The notes beneath the pieces were generated by a model. That model was not told the origin of the DNA and did not search any database. It saw only the letters and a program-made list of their open reading frames with translations. Both the position numbers and the translations under genes were made by a program. Of a DNA stretch of 64,000 bases, positions 45,671 to 57,265 are shown piece after piece. The DNA is from Cristatella mucedo (lineage: Eukaryota > Bryozoa > Phylactolaemata > Cristatellidae), in assembly GCA_009760855.2 (NCBI GenBank), contig WPIO01000001.1, positions 17,682,501 through 17,746,500 of the forward strand. Reading direction: 5' to 3'. How positions within the stretch are numbered: position 1 is the first letter of the stretch; each line of letters opens with the position of its first letter.

Positions 45671-46468
45671 CTATCGTGGAAGAATATTGTGGCGTGGCCG
45701 CGTTTGTCGAGGTCCGCCTGTGTTAGTTCGCGTGGCGGTATCTGCTGTCCCAATTGGCAAAGATAGCAGGAAAACTTGGTAAAGCCGCCTCGGCGAGGTC
45801 AGCAATGCCGCCATACTAATACCTGAGATGACTTCCCAGCCGAACTCTTCACGCCTCAAGGCATCTAACGAGGTCTCGACGATGCTGCAGTCCTCTTTAA
45901 GGTGCACCGACTGAGTTGGAGGAACAGGCGACTACTCGCTCCCGTTACGGAGATTGACGCTCCTGGACGAGCTGTTATTGGAGAGGCTTCACTCAATCTG
46001 ATTACAGGAGCGATTCCCTTCGCCTCGAACAGACTGATCGTATTGTTTTGGTAGAAGACAGGAGAGCCCATATAGACAGCTGAAGGGGCTGGAGAAAGCT
46101 TAGCTTTGTGAAGCGTCCGCTGATCTGCGACTTGCACATTTTCATCGAACAAGACCCGTTGTTTCAGCCTAGACTTCAATGGCCCAGCCTTGGACTTGGT
46201 GATGGCACAATCTCTGATCGCGTCGCTGATGTCTTTCGGTTAGTTTTTGTGTGGGGTTTTTCCTTATCTCATTCAGCCCTGGAACTCTCATCTGGGATCT
46301 ACAATGTCTCTCTGAACAAGTGTTCTCTATTGTAAAGATGGCTGGTCTCTCTTCGGAAGAGTGGACTTGGAGCTCGAGGCAGTGTGGCACCGTGGTGATG
46401 GATGAATGGAGGTTTGAAGATGTGATAGCAGGAGCATTTTTGCCTGTCCGAAGCTTGAAATTATCCAC
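45671..46468 (-). other. Candidate coding region, unrecognised
   Basis: Three minus frames follow one another: 46468-46169 (99 codons), 46179-45865 (104 codons) and 45907-45671 (78 codons). Their composition is balanced rather than low-complexity, and each overlaps the next by 11-43 bases, as if frameshifts had split one ORF or exons were joined. A donor-like CAG|GTATTAG lies near 45816 on minus. I recognise no domain and cannot tell a host pseudogene from an old transposon ORF. Confidence 0.25.
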
Positions 46469-46489
46469 TAAGCAGCATTAGCAGGTGTT

Positions 46490-47400
46490 TGAGGGGTCAT
46501 TGGGTTCCCGCGAAAGTCTTGGAATTCGGCGAACTTCCCTCCCGGCGCTCTCCTTTTTCCTCTGAACCGCGTTAGAAATGAACGAAGTCACATTTCAATT
46601 AGGAATAAATAAAGTTAGTTAGTCCATTAATAATTTATTTTACCCAGGATTAAAATTGTTAAAACAATTTATTTCAAGCGATAGTTTTTTAGTGCCGTCC
46701 AGAGCTTTTTTTTTTTACAATCCTCATGAATGAATTGAGATGCCCAGCATTTGTCCCATTCCACGCCGGTCAGGCCGAAATATGCCTTGTGTGCCTAACA
46801 CATCTTAGCATATGTTTCCCATGAGTAATTTGCCGTTTGCCGTGAAAAATTGGACGTAGACGTATCAAAATGCGCTTGACGGATGCTTGCAGCCTCTTGA
46901 TGCTTTATCAGAAAAATGTTGACATGCAACCGCTTAAAATTGCTGTAACCAAGCTGAACTGAATGAACTGAAGCCATTGTATTTATAATAATATTTTTTT
47001 TATAACAGCCAAAGTAATATTTGTGAGTTTATTCATATTTATTATTTATTATTGCGTAGAATAGTTTCTCGATATTGCATAAATTTAGGCAAATCCAGAC
47101 ATTTTTCGTTTTAAGGTTTCATGATAGGGTTTGATGACTGGGTTTGATGACAGTAGTAATACCTAGTATGACTATGTACGAGAAATGAATGTAATACAAA
47201 AAAATGATACTTTTTAAATTAATTTTGCATTTAAAATCAGACTCTTCGCTATATTTTTATGGGAATAATTCCAATTCTTTAAAATTGCGTACCATAATTA
47301 ATTGGTAAAAACAGTTGCTAGCAGCAAAGATAAAAACAAAATGTGTCATCTTTTCTCTACCTTTGAGGCATAGACAATTCTGAAAAACACTTACCACCAA
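46490..47400. other. AT-rich, no gene seen
   Basis: Strongly AT-rich with a AAATTGTTAAAACAATTTAT near-palindrome around 46650-46675. No coding signal. Confidence 0.4.
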
Positions 47401-47413
47401 CAACAAGATGACA

Positions 47414-47421
47414 TATAAATA
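47414..47421 (+). promoter_or_regulatory. Possible TATA box
   Basis: TATAAATA about 90 bases before the ATG of the small ORF at 47503. An initiator-like TCACTC word lies about 30 bases downstream, near 47446. TATA-like words are common in AT-rich DNA, so this is only suggestive. Confidence 0.25.
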
Positions 47422-47502
47422 AATGTACTTGGTGGCGTTTGGTGGTCACTCTCAATTCTATCCTTGCATAAATTCTTAGTCTTACTCTTCACAAATTTAA
47501 AG

Positions 47503-47628
47503 ATGGAGGAAGGGTCAGACTTCATGAAGCAACTGTGCCTCATCGCCTTAATACTTTGTCATGGCACGAGTACCACACGTGAATGTACGTTATTCTTGGA
47601 TTTCGGGTACGGCGCCAGCGAAAATTAA
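47503..47628 (+). CDS. Candidate small secreted peptide or first exon
   Basis: A 41-codon ORF with an ATG after AAAG. A second ATG at codon 8 starts a signal-peptide-like stretch: Lys-Gln, then LCLIALILC, then small residues (HGTSTT). A GTACGT donor-like site at 47585-47590 lies two codons after that stretch, so this could be a first exon coding the signal peptide. No downstream exon was recognised. Similar short ORFs can arise by chance, so confidence is low. Confidence 0.2.
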   Translation: MEEGSDFMKQLCLIALILCHGTSTTRECTLFLDFGYGASEN

Positions 47629-47639
47629 GATCTTCTCTT

Positions 47640-48778
47640 CTGCTCTTCATTTGGCATTTCCTCAGACATCATTCCTGTGCAAGGCCAATGTCTGGTAGCC
47701 TCATGCAGCGAAAATGACTTAAATCGATCCCGTCGTACTTTGTCAGACTTTGAATGAGCAAACTCATTCGCGCGAGTCTCATTTACAGACCAAGGAAAGG
47801 AGCTGCACCCGACACGTAGCCCTATTCGACCTTTAGATTGGCTGCGGTGCCATCACTTTTTATATCGACGAAAAGAGATCAGGGTTTGCCGCGTTGACAA
47901 ATCGAAGCTGCGACGTCTCGCTCTTAGCATGCCACGGGCTACCCTACCGACGCTAAGTGGGGAATAATAGTGGAATCGGTCAAACTCTGAGCCCCAAACC
48001 GTTTGACAAGAGCCAGTCTCTCCAAATCTCGCCATCCAATCAGGGAAGCTCGCTTCGGATCAGAGGACGCTAATTGGGCGCTGCATTAGCGCATTGATAA
48101 TTCGATAAAGTCATACAGCTACGTTGTACTATCGAACCGTGGCCGTGGCGGAGCTGTTGATTTACCTGGCAAACGGAGCACAGCACATTGGCAATTCCGT
48201 CGGGAGTTCTCGTTGCATAGTCTGTCTAAGGAATTCTTCAGGCGTCGTTGATGGCGTTACTTTCTCTGCTCAAACTCTCCTACACGAATGACGTCGACCG
48301 ACGTCCGAGGCGTAGTACGAACAGTAGGCGCTCGGCGAGGCACGTGGCTCCATCCTGCTCGGCTTCAGCTATGTGCACCGATCGAGCTGCAAGCTACCCC
48401 CTGCAGCCTTCGCAGCAAGTTACTACATCTGATGAGCTTGCAAAATGAACATCAAACGGATTCGCATGCAACGTGGACTGAGAGCTGTGCTTGCGTAGGC
48501 AGTGCTACTTGAAGCGTGGAAATCTGCCACAGAATGAGATCGTGATCTAACACGAAACTTTCAGGTATCGGGTTCGCTTCGGGGCGGGGCGAGCATGTGT
48601 ACCTCGTGTCAGCCTGTCCGCTGAGGACCTCTTAACTGCAGAAGGGTAACGCTGCTGATAACAATAGCGAGCCTATCGTACCGGCGATACCAGTTGCGCG
48701 TCCACTCACCTCAAGCACACCTAACTCGAGTAATCTATAGTACGAGGTTGAGTAAAGTAAAGTCACGCTCTCTGAAAG
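47640..48778. other. Mildly CpG-rich, no gene recognised
   Basis: ORFs at 48035-47853 (minus), 48248-48448 and 48288-48512 (plus) have no domain. No repeats recognised. Confidence 0.3.
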
Positions 48779-49527
48779 GTTTACCACGCCGTATCTCCGT
48801 CAGTAACTCCACAAAGTCATAAAGACCATGTGGGCGTTACGAAGGAGAGTTTTGTATAGCGCACTCACAGCCTAAGCGGCTTTCGGTACGCATTCGGTAG
48901 CCAACAGACTTTGTCTCACGCAACAAAGAGAAAGTGGGAAGCATAGCAGAGTTAGGAGAGCAGTTCAGGTAGTGAGTAGCATAGCAGTAGCAGTTCAGGA
49001 CCGCTGAAAAAGATGTGCCATAGTCGGCAGTTGGAGAATAGATGTCGTTGCGTAAGAATTGTGGAAGCGAGTTCCACAGTCTAGGACCTGCAGAGCTAAA
49101 GCTTCTGTCGCCAACTGTCTTTAAGCGGAAGAATGGGACAGCTAATTTATTGTCCACACAGGACCTGAGGGCGCGAACAGGCTGAAACTGATGCAGCAGT
49201 TCAGCTAGGTATGAAGGAGCCAAGCCGTGGCGGGCCTTGTGGGTCAGCGTAAGAACTTCGCTCCGTATCCTTTGCTCAACCGGCAACCATCCCAGCTCTT
49301 CCAGCAAAGGTGACACGTGCTCAAACCGCTGGGACTTGAAGACCAGCCTTGCAGCCATATTCATAGTCCGCTGTAGTGGCATAATAGCTTTCTTTGGTAG
49401 CCCAGCCAAAAGGGAACTACAATAATCAAGCCGAGACAGAACTAAAGAGCTAGTTAAATTTTTTACAAGCCACTGTGGGAGACAGCTTCTAATCTTGGAT
49501 AGGGATCGGATGTGATGGCTAGCTGTA
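48779..49527 (-). mobile_element. LINE M 3' end with an open C-terminal frame
   Basis: The minus frame 49409-48837 is open for 190 codons, the longest intact M coding stretch: AGLPKKAIMPLQ, NMAARLVFKSQRFEHV, LGWLPVEQRIRSEVLTLTHK, HGLAPSYLAELLHQFQPV, VDNKLAVPFFRLKTVGDRSF, LWNSLPQFLRN, SLLRETKSVGYRMRTESR. The part upstream to 49527 continues the post-RT region. The 3' end lacks the TAATG repeats seen in other copies. High similarity to 28553 and 58655 suggests recent activity. Confidence 0.95.
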
Positions 49528-50555
49528 GAGGCCGTAGAGTTTCCTATAGCTCACTCAAAGGCTACTCGGGCGGCTGCTAGTGCGAAGCTCGCAGTCAGAT
49601 GCATCCATTCAAGGGGTGCATGCTTCGCGCATGGGTTTTATTTCAGCGTTCTCCTCGAGTTTAGGGTAAACGGAATGCCTGCATTTCCCGCTAACATGCC
49701 ACTGACTAAAACAACGGGATGCGGATTGAATTACAAACTGGCACGTTTGCTGCACCAGGGTTACGGTCAGATTGAATGCAGTGAGTTTGAATACATTTTC
49801 AAGTAATTTTTTATATAAGCTGCCGAACACTGAACGGTTGGGACCCAAAGTTTGGCACACTCTTTGTATGTATCTAATTTATTATTCGCATATGTTCGCC
49901 CTTGATGTCGAACTATGTCTGTTAACAGACTTAATATACATGTGACAGCTAGAACTCAACCGCTAGTCTCGACGACTGTCTTGGTTTATGCCTTCATGGA
50001 GTTTATAATCAGCTTTTGAACTATGGACTGGTAACGTAGACGAGGCTAAGGAATCTGTCACGCTCGAGGCGAAGTCTTTTTTCATTGTTCAATCATAGAC
50101 GATTCTCTCGCTTTTTATTTCGAAGTCACTGACTGTTGGGAGTTGTTTGTACCATATTGTGTAACTTGGACTTCTATAGTTGTGTTCCTGTGGCCACTCC
50201 ACTAGCAGCTCCCATCTTGTTCTGCTTTGGTCATCCGCCTTTAGAGACGCAACCAGCACACAGGCGTGCGGGAAAGTCTACAATACCGATATTCCATCTT
50301 GCGTTTAGTCTCAAACCTGTAGGACCGCTTGGTGCCGCGTATGGAGCTTGCCCCGGCGTCGCGTATTCCGCTCTTAAGCGGTCCGCAATCGCTTTCCGTG
50401 CACAAATATGGCTGGGTGTATTTCAACAGTCCCAGTTCCAGTCCCGAATTTCAGTCTACCGACTAGTAGAGCGCCGGTGGGCAACACTTTCGCAGTTACA
50501 CAAGTCTAGTCGGACCGCCGGGCGCCGCCCGGTACCGTCATCCGCTGGTCACGTA
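49528..50555. other. No gene recognised
   Basis: A plus ORF at 50136-50579 (147 codons) starts in good context and has balanced composition but no domain I know. Minus ORFs are shorter. Confidence 0.3.
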
Positions 50556-50556
50556 G

Positions 50557-50769
50557 CGCACCGACGGGCCGCTTCGTGACTTCCGTCGTGACGGTCGTGA
50601 CAAGTCGCATTATCTGGCTTATCTAAAGTTTAAGCCGGAGCTGCTTCGGAGGAAGGAAAGCACGCCAGAACTTGCCAAAGTTGACCCTCGTGAATTTTTT
50701 GACGAATCGAGGCAGCAGGTTAGTGGGGAGTTTGACTGCTCGCGGAAGCGGGAAACGCTGGAGAGGTGA
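50557..50769 (+). other. Possible exon ending at a splice donor
   Basis: An open frame without ATG starts after a TAG at 50554-50556. It reads through charged, non-repetitive sequence (SHYLAYLKFKPELLRRKEST; PELAKVDPREFFDESRQQ). It reaches CAG|GTTAGT, a good 5' splice site with its GT at 50719-50720, and stays open to TGA at 50767-50769. There is an AG at the 5' edge (CACGTAG), but the polypyrimidine tract before it is weak. No family recognised. Confidence 0.25.
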
Positions 50770-51101
50770 AGGCCTGCGCAGAGGCGAAGCCAGAGATGGC
50801 AGCTGCCTGCCATCCCCTGGCCTGGTAGATGGGAGCTGATTTTGACACGCGGTCGGGCGGCCAGCGGCCGGGCTGGCCTGTGTTGCGTTACTCTGTCTCC
50901 ATGTTGTGTTACTGTGTCTCCGGCTGTAGCAGCGCTACTGGAGTCTCGCGGAGACACGAAGACACGAGCGGGCGAACGTGAGCGGTGGACGAGACTCAAT
51001 CTTTATTCCCCCCCCCCTAGCGGGTACATATATGAGCTAGGGGCTGACTCACCACAGATTATGGAGTGCGTCCGTGGTGAGCCACCGTGGTGGGCCACGT
51101 G

Positions 51102-51185
51102 CCCACATCAAAGGCCGCACCGAGACAATCGCCCAAACGGCAGCCCACATCAAAGGCCGCACCGAGCCAACCGCCCAAACACCCG
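51102..51185. repeat. 42-bp tandem duplication
   Basis: Two 42-base units starting CCCACATCAAAGGCCGCACC differ at a few sites (GAGACAATCGCC versus GAGCCAACCGCC). The length is divisible by three, so the overlapping ORFs on both strands carry a 14-residue repeat, but no domain. Confidence 0.9.
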
Positions 51186-51674
51186 CCGAGAGCGGGTCAC
51201 ACACCTGTGGCCGAGAAGCAACATGCACACACAACATCTGCACGATACGAGCAGGCGCTAGGGGAGACGCCTCCAGACCCTCCCCCACCCCATCGAGACG
51301 CTCCAACTCTGGCTTTGTCTGTTTGTATGACGTAAGATAGTGAAACAATATAGCTGATGTGTGCGCATGTCAAGTAGGCCCAGCTGCGGACACAAAAAAG
51401 GTCTATTTGGCAATGATGCTTTTGAATTCCCAGCATGCCTCGTAGCAGCTGTTTGTTCTGGTCAGGTTTTCCGTTGCCCCGGTAAACTTGTCTTTTATGT
51501 TTAGGCTAGCTCTGCGTGTGTGGGTAAGTGCATGGCTATAGCCAGTGGTCTTGCTAGCCGCCGGCTATTAGGGTCTTTTTGTTTGCTGTAGCATGCTGAG
51601 CTGAGAATATACTTGTCTGCTGCTGCGTGGTGGATATCATTCATGTAATTAACTTTTGAATGTTGATTCCCTTG
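51186..51674. other. No gene seen
   Basis: No domain, repeat or RNA gene recognised. Confidence 0.35.
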
Positions 51675-51730
51675 CACAAGCTGTAAAGCGTCTGGACAGA
51701 GATTATGCACAGTCTACTGTATGCTTTTTC
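51675..51730 (+). mobile_element. Decayed LINE L tail
   Basis: GCACAAGCTGTAAAGCGTCT and GGACAGAGATTATGCACAGT match the L tail start, but the second half of the hairpin is lost. A related CACAGAAAGAGATTTAGTTC word lies near 51835. Confidence 0.45.
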
Positions 51731-52227
51731 TTCTATTCATTCACGTTAATTTTGTTTTAAGTAATTCTAGGTGCTGCAATTGTGTGCATGCAGGTATCAC
51801 TAAGTCGCTGTAATTCCCAGCTATAATATAATACACAGAAAGAGATTTAGTTCTTTTAGCAAGCTTTACAAACGCTTTATAATATTACATGATTGTTTTT
51901 GCCTGCCATTACTAAGTTAGCGTGTGTCTCGTCGTGTATCAGTCTTTTGTAAAAATCATTAAAACGTAAGAAAATGATTAAGAAAGCAGTAACGAAGTAA
52001 CGATTTGGGGTCATAGACTCCTCGTTAGTCAGCCAAAAAACTATTATCGGAAAATCATGCTCAGGCAATGGGACCAAGCTGGGCCCTCTTATTATAACGA
52101 ACTTTGCGGATCGACGGCGATGTGGCTAGACCGTCGACGAGCGTAATTCTAAGGTTCACATTGAGGAGTGCTTGCATGAAATTTAAACTTTCATTCGGAT
52201 GACCTTCACTACTGCGAACCATAGTGA
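51731..52227. other. No gene recognised
   Basis: The minus frame 52321-52061 (86 codons) has balanced composition (YFDRDWRLLNKRRAEYL, VRSSEGHPNESLNFMQALL) and overlaps the left arm of the inverted repeat that follows. No family recognised. Confidence 0.3.
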
Positions 52228-52421
52228 ATTTTACGGTATCCTGTCCCAAAGTGACCAGATGACAAGAAAGATATTCGGCTCGCCTTTTGTTAAGTAGCCT
52301 CCAATCCCGGTCAAAATACAAGCTAAGTCCTACATTGACCGGGTAAAGAGGCTACTCAATGCAAGGCGAGCAGATCATCTTCCCGGTATTCTGGTCACTT
52401 TGGGACAGGCTGCCGTAAAAT
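52228..52421. repeat. Inverted repeat, 87-bp arms, 20-base loop
   Basis: 52228-52314 and 52335-52421 are reverse complements with scattered mismatches. CCTGTCCCAAAGTGACCAGA is exact in both arms. ATTTTACGG opens the left arm, with CCGTAAAAT closing the right, and CTCGCCTT and AGTAGCCTC are shared further in. The centre pairs CGGTCAA with TTGACCG. No LINE, SINE or X sequence is recognised in the arms. It may be a foldback/MITE-type element or an inverted duplication of a coding scrap. Confidence 0.85.
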
Positions 52422-53189
52422 CTTCTATCGGCAGGGCTTCCGAAAAAATCTTTCAGATATTGAATATAACGAGGAGATAGTGCAGGCAGTGGCTTTGAAA
52501 GAGAGTGCAGACCTTCGCAGGCACCGGAGCGAGTCTGCATGGTCTGCCCAGTAGCCTGAGACTGATTTTGTGCGGCTGCATTTGCCAGGCGTCCGCCTAG
52601 CGGCCGCCGACGCTAAGCTACGCAAACAGCTCGCCTATCGCGAATCGATCGTAATGACAGCGAGCAGCACAGCGAGTGAAGAAAGGCTCGTCAACAATCC
52701 CTGCGGGAGCAGTAAAAGGTGACCCGGTCACCGGTCACCGGAGCCAGGAGTCATTAACAGCCAGCAAGTGCTCACCTTCGTAGCCAGACGGCCGGACGGA
52801 GACGTGACGTAGGGCAAGCTTCTCTGGAGTACAGCAACGGCGGGGCAGCACGATGATGAATGCTGCAGTCCGACTGTTGGCGAGGGTATAACAATCCCGC
52901 CGGTCGTGAGGTGCTCACAGGGGACACAATTGAGAGTTTTTGCCTACTCCTTGGTCGATAACAGAACGGCGCGGATGTAAATATTATGGGTGAAAGCAAT
53001 TGTTGTAGCACCAAAGCTTTTAAGGCGTCTGACCTTAATGGACCCCTAATTCAGAGAGAACGTGACAATGATATCTCACATCAGCTCCTTGCATTAAATT
53101 TCAGCTACTCATCCATCGTTACCGTACAGAAGGCAGGCAGAGAAGAACCAGAATCAGTCTTCTGGAAGAACTAAATTGCGCAATCAGCC
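52422..53189. other. CpG-rich in part, no gene recognised
   Basis: 52550-52980 is CpG-rich. A direct GGTCACCGGTCACCGG word lies near 52725. ORFs are short and unassignable. Confidence 0.35.
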
Positions 53190-53850
53190 ACTTACAGTTG
53201 GTGCAAAACTACCCAGCAAGGCTGTTATAAGGCTCTCTGTCGTAAATGTTGCAGTTGCCGTATCACACTGCTTCTTTAAGACCTGTGCTGGCTCACAGTC
53301 AAGCAGCTCATCGGCTTCAAGATTCACTGACTCACTTTTAGATCCCTTCATTTTTTGCTCCAAACTAGCTATCATATCTAATACCTCACCAGGCTATGCA
53401 TCGTACCACCAGAGTTCTTTAACCGAATCGTATAGCTACACCTTGTACGAACCTCAAATCCTTTGGAGACCGTATCTTTAGCTAGTTCGTATGCTCCCAG
53501 AGCTTGAAACTCACTCCCGATTACGGTGATTACATACCCTGGCTTGAGGAAATTTAAAAATAAGGTAAATATGCATCTATTTTTTATTACGTCACTGAGT
53601 GGGTCCATAAGATTCGTCCTTTGTGTGCTCATGCGTGCTGACATTGTGCTTGCTGCCACTAACCATATTTGCATGCTGAGCCTGTGCATGTCACCTCTGA
53701 CCGTGTTATGCTTGTTGACATTGAGCATGCTACCACTAATCATTCGATCATGCTTCCTTTACAGCATATGTAACTGACTGGGAAGAGATTACGTTGTCTG
53801 ATTACTCTATGTAAATGTAACATTCTAATATTTATTATTTAGGTGAGAGT
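53190..53850 (+). mobile_element. LINE L 3' end, decayed
   Basis: DNA words of the L C-terminal region are clear (TCACTTTTAGATCCCTTCAT; CTTTGGAGACCGTATCTTTA; TTCGTATGCTCCCAGAGCTT), but frames shift repeatedly. The 3' UTR has three related CATGCTGA / CTTGTTGACATTGAGCATGC units. The tail is degenerate: ACTGGGAAGAGATTACGTTG, then TTATTTATTATT. Confidence 0.9.
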
Positions 53851-54664
53851 GTAACTCACTTAGCTGTAGAAAAATGGGGTCGGAAGTAAGGACTCGAGAA
53901 AGCGTGGATAGGAAAATACTCTCAGAAAAATTAATAAACTAAAAATAAATATAAAAATATAATAATAATACAAAAATATAAAAATTAACTAAAATTCAAA
54001 GGACGAAAATATCAAAGAGGCTACTAATATTAAAAATTGGAGATCTAATTTTTTACACTGATTCAAAGTTAAAAACTAGCTAGTAATTTTTCAAATGCTT
54101 TACATAAAAATTGAAGCAAGAACACACAAAATAATTGAATATACTTGAATAACTTGTCTTAAGATGTTATTAGTAACAGTATTATGCTTGTTGGCGAATT
54201 AAAAGCTTCACTGTGCCAGAGATCTCCGGCTATTCATATTTCTAACTTACTATTTGTGAATAGAAAACTAAATGACAATTGTAGGCTCATTTTCGTCTTT
54301 GATCCTGTTTAAGTAACATCTAGCTCCAGGGGAAAAGTCTAGCTTTTGATGACCTGCTACTCATTTGCTGATGTGACTGACTCAAAGTACGCATCGCCCG
54401 AAACTGTAAATGAAACTCACGCGCCTCTTTGCAAATTACCTCACTGCCAGTTAGGCTGTCTCAGGCAAGAGCGCTGAAAACTACCACAAATGTGGATGGA
54501 GAGACTAATCCAAACACCCGTTGAAAGAAACTGTGAAGTAACTCCTCTAGCCTAAAGACGATATCAATGCAAGCTGTAGTCTACGTCCTGGGCTACTTTT
54601 TAATCCGGGCAAGCTTCTATCTGCTTGGTATTTCGAGCACGCTTTTCGTATACACCTTCGCTGC
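53851..54664. other. AT-rich, no gene seen
   Basis: AATATAAAAATATAATAATA-type low-complexity sequence around 53940-54000. No coding signal. Confidence 0.4.
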
Positions 54665-54830
54665 TGCCGATGGGTCTTAAGCCAGGAGTAACGTGCTCAC
54701 TTTTCACGACCCTGGTCGCGGGTTCAAGCCATGCAGTGGGCGATTCTTTATTGTCAAACTCGTGTGGCGGTGACTGCCTTAGGTGAGGCTTTTCTACAGT
54801 GATACAAGTGAGGCTGCTCAATCAGCCACC
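54665..54830 (+). mobile_element. SINE A copy
   Basis: AAGCCAGGAGTAACGTGCTC, CTTTTCACGACCCTGGTCG, B-box CGGGTTCAAGCC (54719-54730), CAGTGGGCGATTCTTTATTG and the end GAGGCTGCTCAATCAGCCAC. The head is short and the A-box degraded. Confidence 0.75.
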
Positions 54831-54879
54831 TGCTTTGATGCTTCGGCCTTGCATCTGCATGTGAAATGAAAAATCAAAC

Positions 54880-55030
54880 AATCCATTTGCATAACGCCTT
54901 TAGAAACCCGAATCTCTATCCAGGCGCTTCACAAATGCAGCAGGTCTCGTGCTCATGGTCCTCAAAGGCAAGTACCGTGATCTCGGTCGTCACAGGCGAG
55001 CACCTTAACACCTTGGCCAAACCAGGGTTC
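54880..55030 (-). mobile_element. SINE B copy
   Basis: In reverse: CCTGGTTTGGCCAAGGTGTT, AAGGTGCTCGCC, GAGATCACGGTACTTGCC, then GTGAAGCGCCTGGATAGAGA. The B-box is not recognisable and the tail hairpin is broken. Confidence 0.75.
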
Positions 55031-55887
<857 letters not shown>

Positions 55888-55890
<3 letters not shown>

Positions 55891-56619
55891 TAAGCAAGTC
55901 TCCACGTCACAGGTTTTCAAGAAGTGAACATTTCGCCGACAATGCGGAATTACAAGATGCTACTTGACCGTTTAACCTTTCACATGATGGGAAAGCTGGA
56001 ATCTCTGCAGTAATTTTATTTCTAATAATGAATAATGCTATTTCTAGCAAATTTATTTGCAAGCGCAAATGTGACATATTGGCTATATCCTATCCATCAC
56101 CCTATTCGAGCCAAAGAACGCGAGCTATAGAAGCTGGCTGCTTTTTTTTTATTCTTCATCACTTAGATAGCTTGGTTCTGTTTACTTCAGTCTGAGCTCC
56201 GAGCTGAGTTTAACCGCTGGCATGGGTATCTAGATCTAACCGTCTTTAATAAGTTTGGCTGACATTTACATAAGCCGCCGCAGCCTGCAGACTAGTTCAA
56301 TCGACGGCCATCCAGGCTACTATCGTCAATGCAAACAGAGTTCCGTCTCTCGCTAGTCACCACCAAAAGCTTACTCCCCACAATATGCACCATCAAGCAT
56401 CAGTGCAGTGAAGCAGATCCGAGCCGAAGATCTTCGCTGCCGATGCGTCAGCCGAGAAAAGATCTAGGTAAGAATTGCTTTAGAGCTTTAGGTAAGAGGA
56501 GAATAGATCAAGCTGTAGGTAACGGAAGAATAGATCGAGCTTTTGTAGCGGGATAATGTAGCAAGGTCTTTGAAACTGAGTAGTGAAGCAAGCACTTGGA
56601 ATGTGTTGTGTTCTGTGGT
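55888..56619. other. No gene seen
   Basis: A triplicated TAGGTAA(G/C)..GAATAGATC(A/G)AG(C) word lies at about 56463-56540. Otherwise unassigned. Confidence 0.35.
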
Positions 56620-57265
56620 CTGTCCAGTCTTGCCATTGCACAAAACCAGGGCGAGAAAGTCACGATTACCTCATACGCCCCTTCTCACCAACCTGATCTG
56701 GTACCATCGAGACGCGCATCGACTTCATGGAATCGTCACCTACTTTTACGTGCGTCTTGAGCCAACATAAAATTCTTTGGTGACAGTGCCTTTACTTTGT
56801 ACGCCTGGAAGGCATTCTAGACTGACGACTAGACATCCTCCCGACCTGACGACGTCTAAACAAAAGCTGAAAGCGCATCTGTTACTCACAAGACTTGCCA
56901 GGTCCGTATCAGTTGTCCTCTGTCTGATAATGGGCGCAAACTCTGTCACTAAATATATTGACATAGTTCCTTTTCAGCATGTGCAAATTGCCTAGAAATT
57001 CGTTCTGGTTTGGCCCAGTGGTTAAGGCGTTCTCCCCGACAAAGGTCAAGGTGAATCTATTTGATGACTGAGCTCTTAGGGTTGAGATTCCCGGCATACG
57101 TGAAGCGCCTGAATTGAAACTAAAGTTCTCTTAGGGCTCTGTCTTCCGTTACCTAAAGCTTGCTCAAATTAATTATGAATATAAGTACAAGCGATTTATT
57201 TCTCTAAGAGCATTGTAAAATTTGTGTACTATCACTACTCTTATTTTGTATTATTATTATTATTG
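56620..57265 (+). mobile_element. LINE L 3' end, decayed, split by SINE B
   Basis: Words of the L C-terminus remain (CTCATACGCCCCTTCTCACC; TTTACTTTGTACGCCTGGAA; CTGACGACGTCTAAACAAAA). The tail begins GCATGTGCAAATTGCCTAGA at 56978, is broken by SINE B at 57002, and resumes near 57190 (GCGATTTATTTCTCTAAGAG), ending in (ATT)n at 57250-57265. Confidence 0.75.
57002..57185 (+). mobile_element. SINE B nested in a LINE L tail
   Basis: GTTCTGGTTTGGCCCAGTGG, TTAAGGCGTTCTCCCCGAC, degraded B-box GGGTTGAGATTCC, then ACGTGAAGCGCCTGAATTGA and AAGTTCTCTTAGGGC. It inserted within the tail hairpin of the host LINE, a sequence it itself carries. Confidence 0.8.
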
